This document shows positions 1 through 8,476 of a stretch of DNA of 46,172 bases, piece after piece. The notes under the pieces were generated by a model. It was not told where the DNA came from. It did no database searches and worked only from the letters and a program-made list of their open reading frames with translations. Numbering within the stretch: position 1 is the first letter of the stretch; the number at the start of each line of letters is the position of its first letter. The DNA is taken from positions 1-46,172 of the forward strand of contig DASWXL010000074.1 in assembly GCA_036405495.1 (NCBI GenBank), in the 5' to 3' direction. Made by a program: the position numbers and the translations under genes. Source of the DNA: DASWTL01 sp036405495 (GTDB taxonomy: Bacteria > Bacteroidota > Bacteroidia > Sphingobacteriales > Sphingobacteriaceae).

Positions 1-882
1 ATTGATGCCATATCTCAAAAATCCCTTCTGATTCTCACGGCCCATTTTTGCAGCAATCTCTGTAAATTCAATCATCTGCGGGCCCTTATCACCATAGCAA
101 TGCCTCAGCCAGTCGGCAAACAACATAAAATGGTCGTTGACCTCTTCCTCCAGAAAGTTCTGAGCCTGCTGAAGGTTGCCCTCACTTAAATAAGCTATCT
201 GGTTCGCCTGATCTGCACCGGTGTTTTTACTTTCCATCAGGTAAGTGGTAACATCTTCATCCTTCAATGCGGGAATTTTGATCAGTTGGGTTCTGGAGAG
301 AATGGTATTCAGTATCTGATCCTGGTGCTCGGCCACCAAAATGATCAATGTCTTTTGTGATGGTTCTTCAAGCGACTTCAGCAGCCGGTTGCCCTCATGC
401 CCCAGGTACTCGGGTAACCAGATGATTATTGTTTTGAACTCCGACTCAAAAGGCTTTAAAGCAAGATTTCTCAAAATATGCAAGCATTCTGCTTTATTGA
501 TATTCGGTTGCTTATTCTGGGCATCGAGCTGTCCGCGCCACTCATTTAAACCAAAATATGGATTAGACAGGAAAAGCTTGCGCCATTCATCAAGATCCGG
601 CAGCGCATCCTCCTTTTCGCCTCCGCGGAAGAAAGGATATGAAAAATGCAGATCCGGGTGAATCAACCGATTGTACTTCCGGCAGGACGCACATTCGCCG
701 CAGCTATCATCGTCTTTCCGGTTTTCGCAAGAAATATATTGAGCATAAGCCACAGCCAGCGCTAAACTTCCGGAGCCCTCCGGACCTAAGAACAACTGGG
801 CATGACTTACACGATTCTGTTTTACACTATCAATCAGGCGTTGCTTTACCCCCTCTTGTCCTGTTATATCGCTAAAGTGCAT
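1..882 (-). CDS. holB: DNA polymerase III subunit delta' (partial, C-terminus outside window)
   Basis: Clamp-loader subunit of the replicative polymerase. The minus-strand frame is open from an ATG at 880-882 to base 1 (294 codons, no stop), so the C-terminal part lies outside the window. The N-terminus (MHFSDITGQE) is typical of the family. The P-loop region reads GPEGSGS and lacks the lysine of a working Walker A motif, as expected for delta', which does not hydrolyse ATP. A zinc-binding cluster follows (C at ISC, then CGEC and SCRK), and later LKSLEEPSQ and an SRTQ motif corresponding to the SRC/sensor region. It is divergent from ruvX, so the two share an upstream region of about 136 bp. 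DnaX would carry an intact P-loop, which argues against that alternative. Confidence 0.9.
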   Translation of the reverse strand, partial: MHFSDITGQEGVKQRLIDSVKQNRVSHAQLFLGPEGSGSLALAVAYAQYISCENRKDDDSCGECASCRKYNRLIHPDLHFSYPFFRGGEKEDALPDLDEWRKLFLSNPYFGLNEWRGQLDAQNKQPNINKAECLHILRNLALKPFESEFKTIIIWLPEYLGHEGNRLLKSLEEPSQKTLIILVAEHQDQILNTILSRTQLIKIPALKDEDVTTYLMESKNTGADQANQIAYLSEGNLQQAQNFLEEEVNDHFMLFADWLRHCYGDKGPQMIEFTEIAAKMGRENQKGFLRYGIN

Positions 883-1018
883 GCTTGCAAAATAAGAAAA
901 AAGTATTTAGTACAGACTATGTAGTAGTTAGACAGGAGACAGTACTTAGCATTAGACAGGATTGTAAGACATTCAACGTATCTTCGCACATCTAAATACC
1001 AACTACTAAATATTCAAG

Positions 1019-1438
1019 ATGCGCATCCTGGCCTTTGATTACGGAACTAAACGGGTTGGCATAGCGGTAACCGACCCTATGCAGATCATTGCCACCGGTC
1101 TGGATACCGTTCATCCAAAAGATATTGTCAATTATTTGAACAGATATCTTCAGACCGAACAGGTTGAGCGCTTCATTGTAGGAGAGCCCAAACAAATGGA
1201 TGGCAGCCCCTCACAATCTGCCGGACACGTTAAAGGCTTTATCGGCCTTTTGAAAAGGACCTTTCCCCAAATTCCGGTTGAGACCCTCGATGAGAGGTTC
1301 ACATCAAAAATGGCGTCTTCCACCATAGCGCAGAGTGGTTTCAAAAAATCTCAGCGGCAGGATAAGGGCCGTATTGACACTATTTCTGCTACCATCCTGT
1401 TGCAATCGTACCTCGAAAGAAAGTCGTTCGGCTTTTAA
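1019..1438 (+). CDS. ruvX: Holliday junction resolvase-like protein RuvX/YqgF
   Basis: A 139-residue RNase H-fold protein of the YqgF/RuvX family, linked to Holliday-junction processing and to pre-16S rRNA end maturation in other bacteria. Visible family marks are the N-terminal FDYGTKRVG strand with catalytic Asp7, VGEPKQMDG with Glu56, LDERFTS at 90-96, and the C-terminal RIDTISA helix with Asp120. All three acidic residues are present and length is normal. Upstream at 979-986 is TATCTTCG, one base off a Bacteroidota -7 element. The gene is monocistronic in appearance: the next gene begins 70 bp later behind its own -7 element. Confidence 0.93.
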   Translation: MRILAFDYGTKRVGIAVTDPMQIIATGLDTVHPKDIVNYLNRYLQTEQVERFIVGEPKQMDGSPSQSAGHVKGFIGLLKRTFPQIPVETLDERFTSKMASSTIAQSGFKKSQRQDKGRIDTISATILLQSYLERKSFGF

Positions 1439-1496
1439 TAATTAGTTGAGAAAGAAACCTTTATTCAACTTTCTGATCGTAAAAAAATAATTTTTC

Positions 1497-1504
1497 TATT
1501 TTTG
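1497..1504 (+). promoter_or_regulatory. -7 promoter element before the O-methyltransferase gene
   Basis: TATTTTTG matches the Bacteroidota -7 consensus TAnnTTTG exactly. Only four bases separate its last G from the ATG at 1509, so initiation a few bases downstream would give a leaderless or almost leaderless transcript. No clear TTG -33 element is seen at the usual distance. Confidence 0.5.
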
Positions 1505-1508
1505 GCGG

Positions 1509-2156
1509 ATGGAGTTACTTAGTGATGAACTAATAAACTACCTGGAACTCACTTGTGAACCAGAACCCGAACTACTAAAGCAAATCAGCAGGGAAACGCA
1601 TTTGAAGGTGTTGAAGCCACGAATGCTATCGGGCCATTACCAGGGACGGGTGCTGAGTATGGTAAGTAAGTTACTGTCTCCAAAAAGGATATTAGAGATC
1701 GGCACCTACACTGGTTATGCCACACTCTGCCTGGCGGAAGGATTAGCGCAGAACGGAGAGATTCATACCATCGAAGTAAATCCGGAACTGGAAGAAATGA
1801 TCAGGACGAACTTCTCAAAGTCTGAATTCAACTCCAGGATCCACTTTCATTCGGGTGATGCAAAACATATTATTCCTGCACTGAACCAGCGTTGGGATCT
1901 GGTATTCATCGATGCCGATAAGGCAAATAATTCAACCTACTATGATTTAGTTTTTGAACAGGTCAGACCGGGCGGTTTAATTTTGACCGACAATGTACTT
2001 TGGAGTGGCAAAGTTCTGGAAAAGGGGAAAACAGATAAGGACACATCCGTAATCAATCAATTTAATCACAAGGTTGCCAACGACCCCAGGGTGGAGAAAT
2101 TAATTCTTCCGATCCGCGACGGGGTTTTTGTCGTCCGTAAAATTAAAGAGACATGA
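1509..2156 (+). CDS. SAM-dependent O-methyltransferase (family 3, caffeoyl-CoA OMT-like)
   Basis: A 215-residue class I methyltransferase of the O-methyltransferase 3 family (PF01596, COG4122). SAM motif I is ILEIGTYTGY (61-70), followed by the acidic residue of HTIEVN (near 89). FIDADK (133-138) and LTDN (159-162) supply the aspartates and asparagine that bind the divalent metal in this family. The N-terminus lacks a signal peptide, so it is cytoplasmic. Substrate cannot be read from sequence; bacterial members act on catechol-like compounds. The stop overlaps the start of the next gene by four bases (ATGA), so it is translationally coupled to a cell-wall hydrolase, a link that need not be functional. 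Confidence 0.88.
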   Translation: MELLSDELINYLELTCEPEPELLKQISRETHLKVLKPRMLSGHYQGRVLSMVSKLLSPKRILEIGTYTGYATLCLAEGLAQNGEIHTIEVNPELEEMIRTNFSKSEFNSRIHFHSGDAKHIIPALNQRWDLVFIDADKANNSTYYDLVFEQVRPGGLILTDNVLWSGKVLEKGKTDKDTSVINQFNHKVANDPRVEKLILPIRDGVFVVRKIKET

Positions 2157-2848
2157 AAAAACTATTGATGATCGTTTTGCTCGGTTTTTCAACTGCAGCA
2201 GCAGCGCAAACCAGCAGGAGTTATATCGAAAAGTACAAAGACGCAGCAATTGAAGCCATGGAGGCGCATGGGGTTCCCGCTAGTATTATTTTGGGCGTTG
2301 CCATGCATGAATCCGGGAACGGAACCAGCAAGATCGCACGTTATCTCAACAATCATTTCGGCATAAAAGGCAAAAACAACAGCACAAAGATCAATTCGGC
2401 GTATAAAGGATACGGATCCGTTGAAGAGTCATATAACGATTTCATCAATTTGCTGCAGAGGCGAAGCCAGTACAGCTGGCTGTTCGAGCATGCAGGCGGC
2501 ATGGATTACCGCAGTTGGATCCTGGCTATGCAACGGGGCGGTTATGCACAGAGCAAAACATGGGCAAGCAGAGTAATCGCCACGATCAAAAAATTTAAAC
2601 TTTATGAGTTCGATAAGCAGGTTAATTCTGACACCAGAACAGCCTCTGCAATTCCGGCAACCTTAATGGCTCCTGGAAAGGAAAAACCCGCTGCGCCGGC
2701 TTCCGAACCCGAAACCGTCTATACCGTACAAAAAGGCGATACGCTGTTCGACCTGGCCAGAAGATACCAGACCAGCATCAAAGAGATCAAGCAGGCAAAT
2801 GGTTTAAAAAGCAGCCTTTTACGACCGGGGCAGAAACTGAAACTTTAA
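2153..2848 (+). CDS. Secreted GH73-type N-acetylglucosaminidase with LysM domain
   Basis: A 231-residue exported peptidoglycan hydrolase. The signal peptide MKKLLMIVLLGFSTAAAAQ (cut near residue 18/19) is followed by a GH73 glucosaminidase domain at about 23-165 with the catalytic Glu53 in AMHESGNGTS and the NNHFGIKG motif. An alanine/proline-rich linker (about 165-186) leads to one C-terminal LysM module (187-231, YTVQKGDTLFDLARRY) that binds glycan strands. The predicted reaction is cleavage of the GlcNAc-MurNAc backbone in the periplasm. The next gene has the same architecture, so the two are tandem paralogues, but this copy has an ordinary signal peptide and would be released. Confidence 0.9.
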   Translation: MKKLLMIVLLGFSTAAAAQTSRSYIEKYKDAAIEAMEAHGVPASIILGVAMHESGNGTSKIARYLNNHFGIKGKNNSTKINSAYKGYGSVEESYNDFINLLQRRSQYSWLFEHAGGMDYRSWILAMQRGGYAQSKTWASRVIATIKKFKLYEFDKQVNSDTRTASAIPATLMAPGKEKPAAPASEPETVYTVQKGDTLFDLARRYQTSIKEIKQANGLKSSLLRPGQKLKL

Positions 2849-2855
2849 TATTTTA

Positions 2856-3677
2856 ATGAAAAGGGGAACACTACTATTTTTATCGCTGTTTGTTTTCGCT
2901 TCGTGCAAAGCAAAAAGAGATGTATTAACGATCAAGAAGCCGGCAGATACCACTCCGGTGACAGTAAAAGATAACAGCGTTGCTAAAAGGTACCCGGCGG
3001 CAATGGATTATATCGACCGGTTTAAGGATATCGCCATGCGTGAAATGGATAAGTATGGCATCCCCGCCAGTATCACGCTTGCACAGGGACTTTTGGAATC
3101 AGGAAATGGCAACAGCACCTTAGCCCGAGAGGCCAATAATCACTTTGGTATTAAATGCAATACTGACTGGAAGGGGGAGAGAACCTACCACGATGATGAT
3201 GCAAAAGACGAATGTTTCCGCGTCTACAATAACCCGGAGGAATCTTATCGCGACCATTCCGAGTTCCTGTTAAGGAAACGCTATTCGTTTCTTTTTGAAC
3301 TGGACAGAAATGATTATAAAGGGTGGGCACATGGCTTGAAGCAGGCCGGTTATGCTACCAATCCCAAATATCCGGACCTGCTGATCAACCTGATCGAGCG
3401 CTATGGCCTTGACCAATATGACCGCAAAGAACCCGTGCTGGCAAAAAACAAACGCGAAGAAAGGGTGGCTACCGAAATAATCGCCAATATTCCGGAAGAA
3501 AGGAAAATGGCAGAGGCTAAATCTGCTGTGGCCATGAAGATCTATGAGGTAAAACAGGGCGACACCCTTTACTCGATCTCACGTCGCCACGGCCTGACCA
3601 TTGAGGAACTGAAAGCCTTGAACGGGCTAAATTCTGATAAATTAAACTACGGTCAACTTTTATTGGTTTCTAAATAA
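2856..3677 (+). CDS. GH73-type N-acetylglucosaminidase lipoprotein with LysM domain
   Basis: A 273-residue tandem paralogue of the preceding gene, seven bases downstream. The N-terminus ends in a lipobox (FASC, Cys17), so this copy should be a membrane-anchored lipoprotein rather than soluble. The GH73 domain at about 47-190 carries the catalytic Glu81 in GLLESGNGNS and the NNHFGIKC motif. A charged linker (about 195-227) precedes one LysM module at 228-273 (YEVKQGDTLYSISRRH). The role is peptidoglycan glycan-strand cleavage close to a membrane. Most sequence outside the motifs has diverged, so the duplication is not recent. Confidence 0.9.
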   Translation: MKRGTLLFLSLFVFASCKAKRDVLTIKKPADTTPVTVKDNSVAKRYPAAMDYIDRFKDIAMREMDKYGIPASITLAQGLLESGNGNSTLAREANNHFGIKCNTDWKGERTYHDDDAKDECFRVYNNPEESYRDHSEFLLRKRYSFLFELDRNDYKGWAHGLKQAGYATNPKYPDLLINLIERYGLDQYDRKEPVLAKNKREERVATEIIANIPEERKMAEAKSAVAMKIYEVKQGDTLYSISRRHGLTIEELKALNGLNSDKLNYGQLLLVSK

Positions 3678-3704
3678 TGTTAAGAGGTGTTAAATGCTTT
3701 GCGC

Positions 3705-4481
3705 ATGATGCCTTTTACATTAGCTTTACGGCCATTGAAAAAGTTACTTTACACCCTTTTCTTCCTGTGCTGCGTCAGCAGGTCGTTCGGACAGGACCGC
3801 CAGATACAGGGCATTGTCTACGATCGCGACAGCAAACAGCGTCTCACACGGGTTTATATCTATAATACACGTACCGAAAAGGGCTTTTTTAATAACTCAA
3901 AAGGTGAGTTCACAACGACCGCCAGAAACGGCGACGTACTTGTTGCGGCACTGGAGGGCTATCTGGTTGACACGGTTAAAGTACAGACTCAAAACACACT
4001 TCTGATCTACCTAAAGCGCAGCAGCATCCGGTTACGTGAAGTGATCGTGCGCGATACCTCCAGATCGCCCGACGAACAGCTGAAAGAAACCAAAGAAGCG
4101 TTCGGCGATGCTTACCGGAGAGGGAGCACCAAAGATATGCTCAAGACCGGTGGAAGTGATGGCATGGGAGGCGCCGGACTAAGTATCGACGCGCTCTATA
4201 ATCTCCTAAGCAGGGAAGGAAGGAACGCGCGACAACTGCAAAAAATAATCGAGCGGGATTACCGTGAATCAATGATAAGCTACCGCTTCAACAGGAGCCT
4301 GGTTTCCGACGTCACCAAATTGAAAGGCGATACGCTTACTGACTTTATGCAGCAGTACCGGCCATCTTATAATTTCGTCATAGAGGCCTCGGATTATGAG
4401 CTGATGCGCTTTATCAAGGCTTCATATGAGCGGTACCAGCAAAATCCGGCGGCTTATCGTTTACCTCCGTTAAAGCCATAG
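3705..4481 (+). CDS. Exported protein with carboxypeptidase-D-like regulatory domain
   Basis: An exported protein of 258 residues if started at ATG 3705 (GTG 3687 and ATG 3708 are alternatives; 3705 gives the better signal peptide). After a hydrophobic signal ending near SRSFGQ (about residue 29) comes a domain like the CarboxypepD_reg-like beta sandwich: QGIVYDRDSKQRL, VYIYNTRTEKGFFNNSKGEF and later DVLVAALEGYLVDTVKV. The C-terminal half is helical and charged (for example REGRNARQLQKIIERDYRES), with no enzyme motif that I recognise. A similar architecture occurs at 14025-14663. These domains are common on Bacteroidota envelope proteins. The specific function is unknown. Confidence 0.75.
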   Translation: MMPFTLALRPLKKLLYTLFFLCCVSRSFGQDRQIQGIVYDRDSKQRLTRVYIYNTRTEKGFFNNSKGEFTTTARNGDVLVAALEGYLVDTVKVQTQNTLLIYLKRSSIRLREVIVRDTSRSPDEQLKETKEAFGDAYRRGSTKDMLKTGGSDGMGGAGLSIDALYNLLSREGRNARQLQKIIERDYRESMISYRFNRSLVSDVTKLKGDTLTDFMQQYRPSYNFVIEASDYELMRFIKASYERYQQNPAAYRLPPLKP

Positions 4482-4483
4482 CC

Positions 4484-4807
4484 ATGTGGTTCAAGGTGGT
4501 TCGTTTTTCGAAGCTGAACGTGCATGGAATGGCCTTGTTTCCCTTCATTCTGCTCAGGGAAAAGCATTTTATAACAAATAAGGTTCTCATCAACCACGAA
4601 AAGATACACCTGAAGCAGCAATTAGAGCTGCTCATACTGCCCTTTTACCTGTTATACCTGCTCAACTATTTAATCAATCTTGTAAGATACCGAACCCATT
4701 TCCAGGCATACCGGAATATCGGTTTTGAAAGAGAAGCTTATAGCATGGAAAAGGATTTGAAGTATCTGGAGCACCGCAAACTTTGGTCGTGGATAAAATT
4801 TTTATAG
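4484..4807 (+). CDS. Small membrane protein with HExxH metallopeptidase-like motif
   Basis: A 107-residue protein starting two bases after the previous stop. It has no signal peptide. An HEKIH motif (38-42) stands directly before a hydrophobic segment (about 47-68, rich in Leu, Ile and Tyr). GFEREAYSME (80-89) follows, where Glu82 or Glu84 could be the third zinc ligand of a gluzincin-type site. The C-terminus is basic and aromatic (RKLWSWIKFL). The HExxH-TM-ExxxAY arrangement recalls the core of M48/M56 membrane peptidases, but the protein is far shorter than these. Enzymatic activity is an inference. The gene shares an operon with cell-wall hydrolases. Confidence 0.72.
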   Translation: MWFKVVRFSKLNVHGMALFPFILLREKHFITNKVLINHEKIHLKQQLELLILPFYLLYLLNYLINLVRYRTHFQAYRNIGFEREAYSMEKDLKYLEHRKLWSWIKFL

Positions 4808-4826
4808 AAAAGCGCCGTTTTTCTGT

Positions 4827-4834
4827 TTTATTTG
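4827..4834 (+). promoter_or_regulatory. -7-like element before the DUF3078 gene
   Basis: TTTATTTG differs from TAnnTTTG at one position and lies in the 31-bp gap before the DUF3078 gene. Its last G is exactly four bases before the ATG at 4839, the same spacing as at four other genes here, suggesting an internal leaderless start within the run. Confidence 0.3.
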
Positions 4835-4838
4835 CCGC

Positions 4839-5840
4839 ATGCGTAACAGATATCTGCACACACTGATCTTTCTGTTAGGTTTTAGCATTACGAGTGTTTT
4901 TGCCCAAAATACCAGTTCTGCTGATACCTCAATCCTAAATACGCTCAAGCAATATCCGAATAAGAACCTGCCTGTCCGTAAACCGCTTTTGTTGATCAAG
5001 CGCGTCGAAATCGAAGTTACGCCTCTTGACCTTCAGGTTAATTACTGGCGAAGCTGGACAACCTTTGGTGTTAATATCAATCAGGCGTCTTTCAGTGAGA
5101 ACTGGCGCGGAGGCGGAGTTAATTCAATTGCGCTCGGTACGAATTTCAATTACAAGATCGACTATACCAAAGACGAAAAGAATTTTGTTTCGGAGATCGT
5201 ACTGCAATACGGCAAACTGAAAAACAAGGGCCAGCTGGAAAGAAAGACGAACGACCGCATTTTCTGGGACAACAAACTAGCCCTTCGCTTATCGAAAAGC
5301 TGGTTTTTCTTTGGCTCGATCAACTTTGAGTCCCAATTTGATAATGGCTACAGTTATTCAACCGTCAATCAGCAGGAAACACGCACGCTGATCTCAAGGT
5401 TCATGTCGCCAGGCTACCTTACCGAATCTATTGGGGTCGAGTATAAACCCAATAAGTACTTCTGGCTCCGGATAGGCACCGGGACAGCCCGCCAAACATT
5501 TGTTCTTGACACGAGCCTTTATCACAACAATCAAAAAAACTTCGGGGTAACTCCGGGGAAGCGATTCCGGAATGAGCTAGCATTCCAGGCAGTGGCCAGT
5601 TTTGATAAAGAGATCGCCACAAACCTCACATTAAAAAGCCGGTATTCTTTGTTTGCAAACTATGAGCACCTCGAACATATTGATCACCGGCTCGATGCGA
5701 CGCTGACCGCACGTGTTAACCGCCTGATCAATGTAAGCCTTACCGGAGTAGCGCTGTATGATAAAGATACCGACAATCATATCCAGGCCAGTCAGGCCTT
5801 GGCGCTCGGCCTTATCTACAAGTTTCCCTTCAGACAATAA
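4839..5840 (+). CDS. DUF3078 outer-membrane beta-barrel protein
   Basis: A 333-residue protein with a signal peptide ending at SVFAQ (about residue 22/23), then a body of alternating aromatic/polar strands (NYWRSWTTFGVNINQASFS, FGSINFESQFDNGYSY) ending with a C-terminal strand (LGLIYKFPFRQ). The motif NINQASFSENWRGGGVNS is characteristic of the Bacteroidota-specific DUF3078 family, predicted to be an outer-membrane barrel. Molecular function is not known. It is the last gene of the plus-strand run that begins at 1509 and converges on the DUF5916 gene with a 29-bp gap and no clear terminator. Confidence 0.85.
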   Translation: MRNRYLHTLIFLLGFSITSVFAQNTSSADTSILNTLKQYPNKNLPVRKPLLLIKRVEIEVTPLDLQVNYWRSWTTFGVNINQASFSENWRGGGVNSIALGTNFNYKIDYTKDEKNFVSEIVLQYGKLKNKGQLERKTNDRIFWDNKLALRLSKSWFFFGSINFESQFDNGYSYSTVNQQETRTLISRFMSPGYLTESIGVEYKPNKYFWLRIGTGTARQTFVLDTSLYHNNQKNFGVTPGKRFRNELAFQAVASFDKEIATNLTLKSRYSLFANYEHLEHIDHRLDATLTARVNRLINVSLTGVALYDKDTDNHIQASQALALGLIYKFPFRQ

Positions 5841-5869
5841 AAAGAGCTATTGCAGGTATCCCGTAGCGA

Positions 5870-8308
5870 TTATTTCGTTCTCTTACGGAGCTGCAGGTAA
5901 TCCAGATAGTACAGCAGCTTAACTGAAACGCTGTTATTTTGTGGTGAATTCATCACCGAACGGAAGTTCCGGCCATAACCTCTTAAGATGGATGAATTGA
6001 ATGCCTCCGATGCATCTTTCCAGGCGACACTCAGCTCGCTGCCCGGTGAAAATTGCCAGGTATAGATCATATCCACATTAAAGACATTATAATTCTGGTC
6101 AACGTTTTGCTCGTATGACGGATAACCGGTAAGTCCGCCATCGGCAGTCAGAGCATAAAACTCAAGATTCTTCCGGTCTGACCAGTAATGACGTGTCCTT
6201 AACGAAATACCCATCTTCGGCGAAAATGTGTATCTGCCGCTAACGAATGCTTCGACCGTCCGGCGGTCGTATTTAGAGAAAATGGTATTCCCGTTATCTG
6301 AACCTACCCAGCCCACATAGTTGAAGCGGGGATCGACGATAACCTCAGTACTCAACGATAGCTTGTCATTGAAGCGATAGGTTTGCCATGTTCCTGCAGC
6401 AAACCCACTACCGTCCATTAAAAACCGTTTCCTGTAACTGAATACTCCACCGATGCTGTAGGGTTTCGACTCGTTGGTATTAAAATTAACCGTGTATCCG
6501 TAGCTAGCCGGCGACCTGAATACCTGTCCGTTGCTCCGTGCCTCATAAAAATCATTCGCCTCAGGTTGCCAGTCGGCATTAAGGTTTATTGTCCAGAAGT
6601 TCTTGAACTGGATCCAGGCTCCCGGATAAACGCCGAAGTTTTGAAAGTCGCGGGCCTTATAACGCTCTGAATATTGGATATTCAACCATGTCTCGACCTT
6701 ATTGTACCATTTTCCCGGCTTAAAAATATTATAGCCGAAGTTCAGATAGTGATCAAAATAGTTATTGTTGTTGAAGAATCCCATGTCGCTGGGGTCATAC
6801 TTGTTATCGGCAAGTTCATGGGTATAATTCCAGGTAAAACTGCCGCTTTGTTTACCAAAAGTGAGCGAATAATTAAAGCCTGTTTCTGCATCCAGCTGCG
6901 GCCCGCGGGACGTTAGGTGACTTACTTTTGCAGCTCCGCTTACAAAATACTTGTTCTTCTTATCGTTCAAACTGAAGAGAAAAGCCGAGACATTGGCATC
7001 ATAAGCGGAGCCCTCCCGCAGAACATTGGTGTTCAATAAGGTTACCGACGAATTGTTCCTCAGGCTCTGATCCAATACCAGGATATTATAGTTTGTTAAA
7101 GGCTGATTTTCTACCAGCCGCTCATTACCGGAAGCATCGCTTACAACGGCGTTCATATTATTAGTGACGGCATTAAAAAAGCCTATCCCCAGCCCGGAGG
7201 CGGTTCTTCCCGAAACTTTGGTGGCGTTGATCAGCTTACTTTCCACAGGAGTCTTGATCACCGTTTCACCGGCATTCAGTTGCCCGTTGATATCCCTGAC
7301 ATATGCAGGGAACGATCCGATCCTCCTGGAATAAAAGAGGTTTCCCTTATTGAACAACTCGGTGCCCTCTGTAAAGAACTGTCGGTTCTCGTCAAACTTT
7401 ACTTCAAAAGGAGTAAGATTCAGGATCTGATTATCCGATTGGACCTGCCCGAAATCCGGAACCAGTGTCATGTCGAGTGTAAATGCATCGTTGATACCAT
7501 ACTTTACGTCCATGCCGCCATTGAACGAACTGGTGGTATTTTTAACCCCGGGTTGGTTATGTGGATAGTTGTTTACATAACTGGATATGTAGGGAGACAG
7601 CGAAAGCCGGAGAGGCGCCTTAACGTTCTCAATATTGGTCAGTTCGCCACCCTGATTGATAAAACCACTGATCTTAGGATCTACATAGTTCCAAAAGAAC
7701 TGCTCATTCGACTTCTGGCGTCTGCGTGTAAAGTTAATCCCCCATGTCTGACTGTCCTTACCTGAAAACCGCAGCGCCGAATAAGGGATCTTAAACTCGG
7801 CCGACCAGCCACTATCATCGATTGTAACCTCACTGTCCCATACAGCATTCCAGCTGGCGTCCTCATTTCCGGTTTGCGAATACTTGGCATCAAACTGCGA
7901 ACCGGCTGCCGTAACAAAAAAGCCTACACCGTTTATCTTGTCGAGATACGTGTCAAAAACAACGCCGATAAAGTCAGCATTGCCAACCATATCCCTTGGC
8001 ACGACCTGCCTCGCAATACTATCTGCATCGACATCATTCATTCGCGCCGCCACGTAGACCGCGGCGTCATCGTACAGAATCCGTACTTCCGTAGTTTTTC
8101 CAGGCTTTTCTTTATCGCCGGGAACCGGCCGAAGCTCGAGAAAGCCGGTTCCAATCTCCGCCTGTTTCCATGCTTCATCATCTAACTTTCCATCAATTTT
8201 GACCGGTTGGTCTGTACGAACCGCCCTGAGTCTCTTCGTCGTCTGAGAATAGCCGCTCTGCAGGGCGAAGCACCCGCATAACATGATCAGGACATTTTTT
8301 CCTATCAT
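5870..8308 (-). CDS. DUF5916 outer-membrane protein with N-terminal CBM9-like domain
   Basis: An 812-residue exported protein. The signal peptide ends near GYSQ (21/22). Residues about 27-215 form a carbohydrate-binding family 9-like domain (VKIDGKLDDEAWKQAE, VRILYDDAAVYVAARMND). The rest matches DUF5916 in style: FTRRRQKSNEQFFWNYVDPK, TPFEVKFDENRQFFTEGTELF, YSRRIGSFP, then many amphipathic strands of a large outer-membrane barrel. Such proteins are widespread in Bacteroidota, often annotated as hydrolases because of the CBM9-like part, but no catalytic site is visible. It stands alone, divergent from ffh and convergent with DUF3078. Ligand and role are unknown. Confidence 0.85.
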   Translation of the reverse strand: MIGKNVLIMLCGCFALQSGYSQTTKRLRAVRTDQPVKIDGKLDDEAWKQAEIGTGFLELRPVPGDKEKPGKTTEVRILYDDAAVYVAARMNDVDADSIARQVVPRDMVGNADFIGVVFDTYLDKINGVGFFVTAAGSQFDAKYSQTGNEDASWNAVWDSEVTIDDSGWSAEFKIPYSALRFSGKDSQTWGINFTRRRQKSNEQFFWNYVDPKISGFINQGGELTNIENVKAPLRLSLSPYISSYVNNYPHNQPGVKNTTSSFNGGMDVKYGINDAFTLDMTLVPDFGQVQSDNQILNLTPFEVKFDENRQFFTEGTELFNKGNLFYSRRIGSFPAYVRDINGQLNAGETVIKTPVESKLINATKVSGRTASGLGIGFFNAVTNNMNAVVSDASGNERLVENQPLTNYNILVLDQSLRNNSSVTLLNTNVLREGSAYDANVSAFLFSLNDKKNKYFVSGAAKVSHLTSRGPQLDAETGFNYSLTFGKQSGSFTWNYTHELADNKYDPSDMGFFNNNNYFDHYLNFGYNIFKPGKWYNKVETWLNIQYSERYKARDFQNFGVYPGAWIQFKNFWTINLNADWQPEANDFYEARSNGQVFRSPASYGYTVNFNTNESKPYSIGGVFSYRKRFLMDGSGFAAGTWQTYRFNDKLSLSTEVIVDPRFNYVGWVGSDNGNTIFSKYDRRTVEAFVSGRYTFSPKMGISLRTRHYWSDRKNLEFYALTADGGLTGYPSYEQNVDQNYNVFNVDMIYTWQFSPGSELSVAWKDASEAFNSSILRGYGRNFRSVMNSPQNNSVSVKLLYYLDYLQLRKRTK

Positions 8309-8434
8309 AGAAAATTAGTTTGCCTGAATATGACGCATCCAAAAAACATTAGTTGCAGCCGATCAGAAAAAACTTTGTTACAAAGCAGGCTGATGAACTG
8401 TGTAAACTTTAACCGCTGATTACCTGATAAATCT

Positions 8435-8442
8435 TAAATTTG
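8435..8442 (+). promoter_or_regulatory. -7 promoter element of ffh
   Basis: TAAATTTG is an exact match to TAnnTTTG, 34 bases before the ATG of ffh, in the 168-bp divergent region shared with the DUF5916 gene. A matching -33 TTG is not obvious. Confidence 0.5.
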
Positions 8443-8476
8443 CAAACTATTTAAAGCTGATAAGCATTTCTAGAAC

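Noticed and set aside
1443..1475. Possible ruvX terminator (AGTTGA...TCAACT)
   Set aside because: The stem is six AT-rich base pairs with a 15-base loop and no T-run directly after it.
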